In this document: positions 41,515-50,494 of the stretch, piece after piece
How the letters are laid out: each line of letters opens with the position of its first letter
How positions within the stretch are numbered: position 1 is the first letter of the stretch
Assembly: GCA_028571685.1 (NCBI GenBank)
Contig: CM053152.1
Span: 24,994,001-25,058,000, forward strand
Source of the DNA: Heterohyrax brucei
Taxonomy: Eukaryota; Chordata; Mammalia; Hyracoidea; Procaviidae
Length of the DNA stretch: 64,000 nt
Direction of reading: 5' to 3'
The notes under the pieces: generated by a model
What the model saw: the letters and a program-made list of their open reading frames with translations, nothing else
Told to the model about the DNA's origin: nothing
Database searches by the model: none
Position numbers and translations under genes: made by a program

Positions 41515-43805
41515 AAGTTTAGAGATCATATTAAGAACAGATTTGATGTGTTGAACACTAATGACCGAAGAGCAGACAAACTGTGCAGTGACATCAAAGA
41601 CATCATCCATGAAGAAAGCAAGAGGTCATGAAAAAGACAGGAAAGAGAGAAAAGGCCAAATTGGATGTCAGTAGAAACTCTGAAACTTGCTTTTGAATGT
41701 CCAGCAGCTAAAGGAAAAGGAAGGAATGATGATGTTAAAGAACTGAACAGAAGATTTCAAAGGGCAGCTCAAGAAGGCAAAATAAAGTATTATAATGACA
41801 TGTGCAAAGAGGTGGAGATAGAAAACCAAAAGAAAAGAACATGTTCTATATTTTGCAAGCTGAAAGAACTGAAAAAAAATTCAAGCCTCAAATTGCAATA
41901 GCAAAGGATACTACAGGGGAAATATTTAACAACTTAAGGAGCATCAAAAGAAGATGGAAGGAATACACAGAGCCATCATGCCAGGAAGAACTAGTCAGTG
42001 CTCAGCCATTTGAAGAGGCGGCATATGGTCACGAAGTCACCGTACTGAAGAAAGAAGTCAAAGCTGTGTTGAAGGCATTGGTAAAAAACAGGCTCCAGGA
42101 ATTGATGGAGTATCAGTAGAGATATTTCAACAAATGAACGCGGTGTTGCAAGTGCTCACTCATCTATACCAAGGAATTTGGGGGACAGCTACCTGACCAA
42201 CTAACTTGAAGAGATCCATATTTATGCCCACTACAAAGAAAGGTGATTTAACCAAATACAGAAATTACCAAACATATCATTAATATCACGTGCAAGTAAA
42301 ATTTTGATCAAGATGATCCAAAAGTAACTGCAACTGCATATTGACAAGGAACTGCCAGAAATTCAAGCTGGATTCAGAAGAGGACATGGAACCAGGGATA
42401 TCACTGCTGATGTCAGATGGATCTTGGCTGAAAGCAGAGACTACTAGAAAGATGTTTACCTGTGTTTCATTGACTATGCAAAGGCATTTGACTGTGTGCA
42501 TCGTAACAAATTATGGCTAACATTGCTCAGAATGGGAATTCCAGAACACTTAATTGTGCTCTTAAGGAATCTGTACATGGATCAAGAAGCAGTCATGCAA
42601 ACAGAACAAGGGGGCATTGCACGTTTTAAAGTCAGAAAAGTTATATGTCACCACTGTATTCTTTTATGATACCTTTTCAATCTGTATGCCAAGCAAATAA
42701 TTCAAGAAACTGGACTACATACAGAAGAGGAGACATCAGGATTGGAGGAAGACTCGTTAACAACCTGCATTACATGGAAGATACCACCTTACTTGCTGGT
42801 AAGCGAAGAGGATTTGAAACACCTACTGATGATGAAGACCACAATCTTTAGTGTGGATTGTATCTCAACCTCAAGAAAACAGACATCCTCACAATTGGAT
42901 GCATAAGTAGCATCATGATAAGCGGAGAAAAGATTGAGGTTGTGAAGGATTTCATTTTATTTGGTTCTTGGCTGAAAGCAAAGATTACTAGGATGTTTAC
43001 CTGTGTTTCATTGACTACTCAGAAGCATTTGACTGTGTGAATCATAACAAATTATGACTAACATTGCAGAGAATGGGAATTTCAGAACACTTAATTGTGC
43101 TCTTGAGGAATCTGTACATGGATCAAGAAGCAGTTGTGCAAACAGAACAAGGGGGCATTGCATGGTTTAAATTCAGGAAAGTTACATGTCACAGTTGTAT
43201 CCTTTTATGATACCTTGTCAATCTGTGTGTCAAGCAAATTACTTGGTAAAATCAACACCCATGGAAGCAGCAGTCAAGTAATCAAAAGACTCATTGCACT
43301 GGGTAAATCTGCTACCAAGGACCTCTTTGATGTCACCTTGAAGACTAAGGGACACCTGACCCAAGCCGCAGTATTTTCAATTGCATCATATGCATATGAA
43401 AGCTGGACAACAATAAGAAAAACAGAAGAATTGATGCCTTTGATTTGTGGTGTTGGAGAAGAATGCTGAATGTACCACGGGCTGCCAAAAGGACAAACCG
43501 ATCTGTTCTGGAAGAAGTACAAACAGAGTGCTCATTGGAAGCAAAGATGGTGATACTGTATCTTGCATACTATGGAGATGTTGTCAGGAGGGATCAGTAC
43601 CTGGAGACCAGCGTGCTTGGTAGAGTGGAGTCAGTGAAAAAGAGAAGGACCCTTGACCAGATGGACTGACACAGTGGCTGCAACAGTGGGCTTAAGCAAA
43701 AAAATGATCGTGCACACGGCGCAAGCCTGAGTAGTGTTCCATTATGTTGTGCATAGGGTTGCTATGAGTCGGAACTGACTCAACAGCACCTAACAGCAAC
43801 AACAT
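41515..43805 (+). mobile_element. RTE LINE with internal tandem duplication
   Basis: It starts in the linker between endonuclease and RT (AGAGATCATATTAAGAACAG) and ends with the RTE terminus (GCTATGAGTCGGAACTGACT) and tail CTAACAGCAACAAC. A segment of about 270 nt of RT (about 42424-42700) is repeated at 42967-43240, with both copies sharing private changes such as CCTTTTATGATACCTT. The palm and C-terminal coding region is otherwise in order. Confidence 0.88.
41523..43669 (+). pseudogene. RTE RT region, broken and partly duplicated
   Basis: Open pieces: 41665-41901 (linker: KELNRRFQRAAQEGKIKYYN, DMCKEVEIENQKKR); 41802-42119 (FKPQIAIAKDTTGE, RRWKEYTEPSCQEEL); 42645-42851, with the palm box HYMEDTTLLAG (the first catalytic Asp is replaced by Glu at 42777-42779); and the C-terminal 43445-43669 (LYLAYYGDVVRRDQYLE). 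The box FIDYAKAFDCV lies near 42467-42500, and its duplicate FIDYSEAFDCV near 43007-43035. Frameshifts, stops, the Asp-to-Glu change and the duplication rule out function. Confidence 0.85.
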
Positions 43806-43965
43806 TAATGTAATTATATCAGTTTTCTTTGGATTATGACTCATCTAGCATATCTTTGTCTATCATCTTTTATTTTAGCCCTCTGGTTTCATTCTGTTTT
43901 AGGTGTATTTCTTCTAAAATGTGTATATATATAGATTAAGCATTTCCAAACTGGTAACACCAATC
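43806..43965 (-). mobile_element. Possible ancient L1M, antisense
   Basis: TGACTCATCTAGCATATCTT and TCATTCTGTTTTAGGTGTAT recall antisense old L1 ORF2 5' sequence. May be continuous with 41000-41324 before the RTE landed. Weak. Confidence 0.35.
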
Positions 43966-44160
43966 TTATGACGGCAAAAACAAAACAAAACAAAAACCCA
44001 CAAAAAACCAAATCTATCAGTGTTGAGTCAATTCTGACTCAAGGCAGCCCTATTGCACAGAGGAGAACTGCCCCCCTAGAGTTTCCAAGTAATAAACTGC
44101 CAACTTTTTGCTTAGTGGCTGTAGCACTTAATCACTATGCCACCAGGGTTCCCTATGATG
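43966..44160 (-). mobile_element. AfroSINE-type SINE, antisense
   Basis: CAGTGTTGAGTCAATTCTGA, CAGAGGAGAACTGCCCCCCT, TAGCACTTAATCACTATGCC and ACCAGGGTTCC mirror the family. The plus strand shows AAAACAAAACAAAACAAAAA at its low end, meaning a T-rich 3' tail in SINE sense. TTATGACGGCAA and CTATGATGGCAA look like the two target-site copies. Confidence 0.9.
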
Positions 44161-44239
44161 GCAAGTTTAGCTTATATAAATTTATTGTAGTCATTTAAAT
44201 ACTTTGACTTGTTTAGAAGTATTTATGTGTTACTTTATG

Positions 44240-44960
44240 CTTTCTGTTTTCCTTCCTTTTCAAGTTTTTTTTCCCACTTTTCAAAATAATATTTTACTGT
44301 GTTTCCTGTGAAAGTTTACAGAACAAATTAGTTTCCCATTGAATGATTTCTAGACCGTGACATTGGTTGTGTTCTTCACTGTGTCAACAGCCTTATTATT
44401 TCCATTCCAGTTGTTTCCTTTCTAGTCATTTAGTTCCCTCCTCCTTTACTTTCACATCTTTGCTTTAAAGTGGTCATCAACCATCTGGTCTCAGATAGAA
44501 GATTTTTTAAAAGCACAGTACTTGTGGGTGGTAGTCTTTATTTTGTGAGCCAGTTTGTTATTTAGCCAAAAGGTGATCTCAGGAGATACTTTTGATCGAA
44601 GGTTCATGAATGATCTTAGAGTCATAGTCTGACGGAGTGCTCTAGACTCAACAGATCTAGTAAGTTTGAACTTATTAAGAAGTTGAAGACTGGTCCACAT
44701 TTTTCTCTCATTCCATCAGGATACATCAATTGTGGCTTTGATCCAAACAAACAGTGGTGGTAGCTGGGCATCTCCCCAGTTCTTCTATTCTTGGATAGGA
44801 AAGGCTATGGTTTGTGTAGACAGTCCTGTAGGCTTTTAAGCTTCTAAAAACTGATTTTAAAAAAGATACCTCCCCAGAGATTTGTATACACCCTAGTTTT
44901 CTTCTCTTAGCTTTAACTCTTGAAGTTTAACTTTACGTACATAGATTAGTAAGTCTGTGT
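44240..44960 (-). mobile_element. Old L1 3' UTR (elephant-type), antisense
   Basis: TTTCCTGTGAAAGTTTACAG (3' end), TTTCCATTCCAGTTGTTTCC, TATTTTGTGAGCCAGTTTGT, TTAGCCAAAAGGTGATCTC and CAGTGGTGGTAGCTGGGCAT. The same class occurs at 20985. It has no ORF2 part, so it is a strongly 5'-truncated insertion. Confidence 0.75.
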
Positions 44961-45128
44961 TTATGAAATATTTTAAAACATCTCCTCTTGAAGATACATG
45001 GAGCTTGGAATACTTTAATTCCAGTTATCTCTCATTTTGAATGTCACTGAACAATAACATGGGATAGATTACAAATACGTGTTCTAAGATTGCTCTACAA
45101 CTTGTACTTATTCTACCCCATTAGAAGT

Positions 45129-45348
45129 TTAGGGTGGAGTCCCTGGGTGGTATAAACAGCTAACATACTCAGCTAATGATAAAGATGTTGGAGGTTCGAG
45201 TCCATTCAGAGGGGCATTGCAGGAAAGGATTGGTAATACACTTCTGGAAAAACCAGCCGTTGAAAATCCCATGGAGCATGATTTTGCTCTGACATGCATG
45301 GGGTCACCATGAGTTGGAATCAACTCCATGACAATTTTAATTTTTTTT
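45129..45348 (+). mobile_element. Afrotherian tRNA-derived SINE, long type
   Basis: GGAGTCCCTGGGTGGTATAA, then GGAGGTTCGAGTCCATTCAG (good B box), CCAGCCGTTGAAAATCCCAT, CTGACATGCATGGGGTCACC and ATGAGTTGGAATCAACTCCA, with a T-rich end. It is about 215 nt long and includes the extra middle segment. Confidence 0.9.
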
Positions 45349-46144
45349 TTCCTATCCTGTATGTCCTTTCTCTAATGTCATACTGCCTTCTGAGGAAGGG
45401 GCCTTAGAAAGTTAGTGTTCAGTACATTCTTTAATCTGCTCTCTTCTTTGCTACATCTTGCAGAAATTTCTGTGGGTGGCTTCTTCCCTCAGTTTTAGAT
45501 CCTATTTCAGGTTTTGCCTTATCTTCGTATCACTTTGATTACTATAGTGAAATGTAAAATTCATTCAGGAAGGAACCAGGCCAATTTCACATGCTTCGCT
45601 GCAGCATACCCTTGACTAAGAACAGAAACAGGAAATTTCTGCTCAAAATCACGGCAAAAGCTAATAGAATAGTTTAAAAATATTTACTACAAAATAAAAA
45701 AGACTGACTCAGAAGCTGAGCTGGTCTACTCCTCCTATTGGTATAGCCAATACAATGTTATGAACATGCGTTGATGAATTGCTGATTGCTTTAGGAAGCC
45801 TGTACTGCTTCGCAAGTCTGAATACTAGTTAGAAAGCACCCGCGTTTCTTAATATCAGAAACTTTACATGTCTTAAAGACAAAGACCTTTAAAACAATTC
45901 ATTGTTTCATGTTCCTAATACAACAATGTAGTGTGGTGCATTTTGGTAACTCTTGATCTGAGCAAGATAGGGGCTTTTGAAAATTAAAGTTTTAAGTAGA
46001 GTTGCCATTTTCAGGCTAAATTTGACATACTATGGAAGCTCAGATTCTTACACTTTAAACACACAAAACCTTGAAATTACTTATGGTTCAAAATGATCTT
46101 ATTGAGAACCTAACCAGTAACACAAGCTTGGCATTGGTTGTGAA
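45349..46144. other. Unrecognised, no gene seen
   Basis: AT-rich, repeat-poor sequence next to the RAC1 pseudogene. No coding frame longer than about 60 codons is present here. Confidence 0.5.
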
Positions 46145-46556
46145 AGCTCCACTATTTCTGTATAAAGCCTGTGCAGGCTCCAAGTGTGACAGGCAAGGGA
46201 ATTCGGGGCTCTGACGTTTCCAGGATCAGGCGTTTTCCTGACAGGGGAGGGCAGACAACCGTTCTAGTAGCTTCATCAAACATTGTCTTGAGGCTTTGCC
46301 GTGTGTGCGCTGAGAACTTCAGGTATTTCACAGTCATAGCTAAAGCCTGCTGAAAGGGTGATGACAGGAGCCAGCTGCTACTCCTTCAGTTTCTCCACTG
46401 TGTCTTTATCATCCACTAGATCCACTTTGGTTCCCAGTAGGATTATAGGAGTACTTGGGACAATGATGTTGTACTTCAGGATGCTATTTTTCATGGACAT
46501 TTTCAAGTGGTGAAGCACTCACAAGGAAAAACAGATTAGGAATACATCTGTTTATA
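46145..46556 (-). pseudogene. RAC1P: RAC1 processed pseudogene, 5'-truncated
   Basis: RAC1 is a Rho-family GTPase that controls actin. On the minus strand from about 46556 the text translates, with stops and frame changes, to the C-terminal half of RAC1. It reads [16 protein letters not shown], then HPEVQHHCP, then [20 protein letters not shown] (the TKxD guanine-binding motif is kept), KLKE then a stop, and VKYLKFSAHTRQSLKTMFDE. These cover roughly residues 105-185. The CAAX-end region is damaged. About 65 nt of 3' UTR (GTCAGAGCCCCGAATTCCC) follow and match RAC1 rather than its paralogues. No introns are present, so this is an L1-made retrocopy. The GTP-binding P-loop half is missing. Lesions include TAG stops and a frameshift. 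Confidence 0.88.
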
Positions 46557-46603
46557 GACAGGATAGTGGGTGCGATATGTCATGTTTTTGTTTGTGTGTG
46601 GGG

Positions 46604-46650
46604 GTCGCCATGAGTCGGATCCGACTCGACGGCACTTGGCTTGGCTTGTC
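46604..46650 (+). mobile_element. Isolated SINE tail with perfect palindrome
   Basis: GGGTCGCCATGAGTCGGATC then CGACTCGACGGCACTTGGCT. All CpGs are intact, so it is young or under recent turnover. The 16-nt GAGTCGGATCCGACTC is self-complementary. No tRNA head is attached. Confidence 0.78.
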
Positions 46651-46705
46651 ATGCGTCTGTATGTAAGCCTAAATTCACTGGTTTTCCATGTACCATAAAG
46701 TGGGC

Positions 46706-46732
46706 AGGAAACCCTGGTGGTGTAGTTGTCAA
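46706..46732 (+). mobile_element. AfroSINE head scrap
   Basis: GGAAACCCTGGTGGTGTAGT resembles the first 20 nt of the SINE, then diverges. Only the head is present. Confidence 0.5.
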
Positions 46733-46820
46733 AGGCAGTGAGGATATACTCTCCAGTAAATGGTTAGTTGTATAGATATTCAGCAGGCAAGTTTTATCTG
46801 CAGCTCTGTCCCACTACTGC

Positions 46821-46868
46821 ACACATGTGGAGAAACTGAAGCTGAAGGAGTAGCAGCTGGCTCCCATC
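46821..46868 (+). repeat. Inverted copy of part of the RAC1 pseudogene
   Basis: GTGGAGAAACTGAAG, a 6-nt CTGAAG duplication, then GAGTAGCAGCTGGCTCCCAT is the reverse complement of 46362-46405 of the pseudogene. It includes mutations that are private to the pseudogene (TAGCAGCTGG). It was therefore copied after the retrocopy had decayed. Confidence 0.75.
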
Positions 46869-47253
46869 ATGATGGTCTGCATCTGGTTGCTCACTGCATG
46901 GCTGGGTTCAGACTTAGAGGCCTTGGGGTATGTCTGTTGTCTACATTAGCTCACTTTCATTGGGTTGGCAATTGAAGACCAGTAGAAGCCACCATCCAAT
47001 GCTGGAGAAAAACTCGACACATTTGCATTTTAATGGGAATTCTTTAAGGCCAGAACATCCTCAAGCCTACAGGAAAAAAGTACAATAACAGAATTTGAAA
47101 GAGGTGAAAATGGCAGAAGGTTATTTGGTCTACCAGGATTTATCCAGTGTGACACAGATTACTCCATTAAGCCAAGACTTAACATCTAAAGTGATTTACA
47201 CAAAGAAGGCTGTGGGTCTGTGTGCCCCAGGCTGGCCCAAGTAGCTTCATGTT
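46869..47253. other. Unrecognised, no gene seen
   Basis: No family resemblance and no credible frame. Confidence 0.45.
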
Positions 47254-47757
47254 GTGGGTTGAATTATGTCTCCCCAAAAATGTATGTGTAGTGATTTGGC
47301 TGTGCTACAATTTCCAGTGTTGTATGATTTTTCATCATTTTGTCATTTGATACAATTTTCCTATATGTTGTAAATTCTACTGCTATGATTAATAACATGG
47401 ATTAGTGGCAGTTGTGTTGATGAAGTCTTCAAGACTGGGTAGTATCTTAAGTCAATCTCTTTTGAGATATAGAAGACAGAAGTGAGCAGAGAATCATGGG
47501 AAACTATGCCACCAAGAAAGCAGTGCTGGCAGCAGAATGTGTCCTTTGAACCTGAGGTTCTTGTGTTGAGATGCTCCCAAGGCACAACCGATGACAAGGA
47601 TCTTCCTCCAGAGACAAGAGAGAGAAAAAACCTTCCCTGGAGCTGACACCCTGAATTTGGGCATCCAGCCCACTGGACTGTGAGAGAATAAACTTTTCTG
47701 TGTTAAAACTATCCACTTGTGGTATTTCTGTAATGACAGCACTAGATGACTGAGCCA
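47254..47757 (+). mobile_element. MaLR-type LTR
   Basis: GTGGGTTGAATTATGTCTCC, GATATAGAAGACAGAAGTGA, AAGCAGTGCTGGCAGCAGAA, AGAATAAACTTTTCTGTGTT and GACAGCACTAGATGACTGAG. It is a complete LTR of about 500 nt with no adjoining internal region, so probably solo. Minus-strand frames at 47361-47836 are chance. Confidence 0.8.
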
Positions 47758-47832
47758 CTCCTGTTATAAGCATCAGTGTGAGTATTAATCCCACTGGCAT
47801 GACTTCTGTGAAATAAGATTCAGCAAAAGGTA

Positions 47833-48035
47833 GCAAAACGGCCTAGTATTATAGTCAGAAGACCTGAATTTGAATCTCGCTTCTGTTAGCACTAAACCTG
47901 TGCCTCTGGGTAAATGTTTTTTAACTTTTCTAAACCTGAGTTTTAACGTCTATAAAATGAGAATAATAGTGCTTACCTGCTAGGACTGATGCAAAGATAT
48001 AAATTAATGAAATTAAGTGGAAAAAAATCAAGGTG
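47833..48035 (+). mobile_element. MIR SINE
   Basis: GACCTGAATTTGAATCTCGC, TGTGCCTCTGGGTAAATG, TTTTAACGTCTATAAAATGA and GAATAATAGTGCTTACCTGC. It is nearly complete MIR in sense orientation. Confidence 0.85.
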
Positions 48036-48090
48036 CTTTGTGAACTGTGCACTCAAAAGTGAAGTTGATTTCATTCAAACAACAAGCATT

Positions 48091-48177
48091 TGTTGAGGGA
48101 CACTTGTGCACATAAACTGTATTAGGACTGATTATTAGCTGATTGTTAAGGGACACTTGTGCACATAAACTGTATTA
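48091..48177 (+). repeat. 34-nt direct repeat, spaced 53 nt
   Basis: TGTTGAGGGACACTTGTGCA then CATAAACTGTATTA (48091-48124) recurs with one substitution at 48144-48177. It is a recent-looking local tandem duplication in an otherwise old region. Confidence 0.95.
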
Positions 48178-48704
48178 CCTGATACACGCTGAAGTGTTTC
48201 AGACCATATTAGCCTACTCACTGAGAAGTTTCAGTGGTAAAGCCTTTCTCTGAAATGATTCTATTATACCTAGTAACATTTCTTAATCCAATTAGCTGGA
48301 TTTTAGAACCAGGTAAGGATTTTTAAACATCAAGGATCATGGAGTTTTTTAGCACGTGCTCCTTACTTTTATTAATAGAGAGGCTTGTGCCAGGGTACAT
48401 GCTTCACTGAGGAATAATGAGAGGAAATTACTCACTGGGCTTACTTGGTTAAGTGCAATTAAGCTAGTCTGTAATTTTTGTATTAAACTGCTGGAAGTTG
48501 GGAACCAATATTTGGAGCTACTCATTAAATAAATTACCTAGGTTAAAGAGTTTTCTTTGATTACAAACAGAGCAGAAAGAATGTCTTTAAAACCTATGAG
48601 ATCTTTAAATATAGGCTAATATGAGGTTTCTGTACAGGTAGACACTGACCCTGGCTTTAAGGTCCACAGAAACCATTGATTAGGCCCTTACAGTACATTT
48701 ATTG
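48178..48704. other. Unrecognised, no gene seen
   Basis: AT-rich sequence without repeats I can name. Confidence 0.45.
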
Positions 48705-48905
48705 TCATGAGTTGCTATTAAGTCAGCTACGACTCACAGTGACTTTATGTATAACAGAATGAGACGGCACTCTGTCCTGTGCCATCTTCATGATCACTGA
48801 TATTTTTGAACCACTTGTTGTGGCTACTGTGTCAGTCCATCCCATTGAAGTTTCCCTTATTTTCATTGGCTATCTACATTACAAAGCATGATGTCTTCTA
48901 CAGTA
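48705..48905 (-). mobile_element. RTE 3' end fragment, antisense
   Basis: GCTATTAAGTCAGCTACGAC, GCACTCTGTCCTGTGCCATC, GTCAGTCCATCCCATTGAAG and AAAGCATGATGTCTTCTAC mirror the RTE terminus and C-terminal coding end. Confidence 0.78.
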
Positions 48906-49524
48906 CATCAGAGGAGAGAATTACAGTGGGACTGTGGGGGTGTGGGTCAGGATGGTACTATTGTTTCTGTCTCTCCATGAACACTGTTTGAATCTCAATC
49001 TCTTTACCTCTAAGGGAAGTACTAACATCTGTCTGGATTGTGCACAGGGATGCTTTGGTGGCAGACCACCAAAGAAAAGCTCATTCAAAGAGACTTGGCC
49101 AGTTCTTCTCCAAGGTCAGTGCGCATATAGTAACATGGGGGATTTTGTTAAAGTGTAGATTCTGGGTCCAGAGTTCTGTGCTGTGGTCCCAATTCTGCAT
49201 TTCTGACAAGCTCCCATGTGCTACTGCTGCTGCTGGCCCACAGATAACCCTTGAGGAGCAATGATTTCAACAGTGAAGATAGTGTCAGTCCATTTGGCTA
49301 GCAGGTTCAGAAATAGAAGTGCCTTAGATGAGGTAGGTTAGTTCTAGCATCTTAATAAAATTATCAGGGTGCTGATGTCTTTGCACCTTTCACTCCGTTC
49401 TGTATGTCAGCTTTGTCCTCAGGCCAGCTATCCTCACAGCAGCAAGAAGGCTGCTTGCTGTTCCTAGGACTTGGTTTGCACTTCCTTTATTGTAGCCAGC
49501 AGAAAATTGTTTTTCCCAGCGTCA
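48906..49524. other. Unrecognised, no gene seen
   Basis: Overlapping plus frames (48934-49158, 49040-49264) have no recognised domain. Confidence 0.45.
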
Positions 49525-50030
49525 CGGGTTAGATTGGATCTCCCAAAAATATGTGTTCACTTGGCTAGGCCATGGGTTCCACTATTCTGAGATTGTCCAC
49601 TGTTTTGTCATCTGATGTGATTTTTCTATGTGTTGTAAATCTAACCTCTATGGTGTTAATGAAGAAGAATTAGTGCCAATTATGTAATGAACAGGACTTA
49701 CTCTACAAAATCAAATTTTAAGTCAATCTCTTTTGAGTTATAAAACAGAAGACAGCAGGGAGGCAGGTGGACCTCATACCACTAAGAAACAAGAGCCAAA
49801 AGAATAGCACATCATTTGGATCTATGAACTGCACTAGAAACTCCTTGATTAAGGAAGATTGATGGCAAAGACTTTCCCCTAAAGCCTGTAGAAAGAAAGC
49901 CTTTCCCTGGAGCTAGCACCCTGAATTTGGACTTCTAGCCTCCTAGACTGTGAACAAGTAAATTTCTCTTTGATAAAGCTGTTCACTTGTGGCGTTTTTC
50001 TTTTAATAGCACTAGATAATTAAGACATGC
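49525..50030 (+). mobile_element. MaLR-type LTR
   Basis: CGGGTTAGATTGGATCTCCC, CACTTGGCTAGGCCATGGGT, TTATAAAACAGAAGACAGCA, AGAAAGCCTTTCCCTGGAGC and AATAGCACTAGATAATTAAG. It is a complete LTR and shares its layout with those at 29485, 32221, 38696 and 47254. Confidence 0.82.
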
Positions 50031-50061
50031 AATATGCCTACAAAAGTCCTAAGATCTATTC

Positions 50062-50150
50062 TGATTGTACAGATGAAATGAGCTAATTGGCTTAAGGCAG
50101 GTCACAGGCTCTAGTCCTGAAGTTAAGGGTGGAGTGAACGTCCCAGAACA
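50062..50150 (-). mobile_element. MIR fragment
   Basis: GATTGTACAGATGAAATGAG, GGCTTAAGGCAGGTCACAGG and TCCTGAAGTTAAGGGTGGAG resemble antisense MIR. Short. Confidence 0.55.
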
Positions 50151-50454
50151 AAACAGAAATCAGGGCTATGAAATAGGAAAATGGGTGCTAGAGAGGCAAC
50201 CAAGGAATGACCTCTGTTGAGTCAAGTAAAGAGTGTAAGAATGTTTTGACAACTGTCATATCTTATATAAATGTGAAATGTTATGAACTGGTAGTTTGGA
50301 CGGTTTCTCATCTGACTCTGGAAACATCCCTGAGTCAAGAAATATTAGTTTTTGTTAGTATCAAATATATTTTGGAGATCATAAAAGCAATTTTAGAAAT
50401 TCCCATAACATTATTATTTATTGGTTTTAATAAAAACACGACTTTGTGAAAAGA
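50151..50454. other. Unrecognised, no gene seen
   Basis: Single-copy-looking sequence that was the target of the L1 at 50468. Confidence 0.5.
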
Positions 50455-50467
50455 AGATACACTAAAA
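50455..50467 (+). repeat. Target-site duplication of L1 (left copy)
   Basis: AGATACACTAAAA, repeated exactly at 55322-55334. Confidence 0.9.
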
Positions 50468-50494
50468 CATCAACATAAAAATAAACATATCACA

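Noticed and set aside
9347-43805. Any of the three RTE copies being active
   Set aside because: All have multiple frame breaks. The copy at 41515 also lost a catalytic Asp and is rearranged.
46145-46556. Possible functional Rho GTPase gene
   Set aside because: The nucleotide-binding half is absent, stops and a frameshift are present, and there are no introns, so it is a processed pseudogene.
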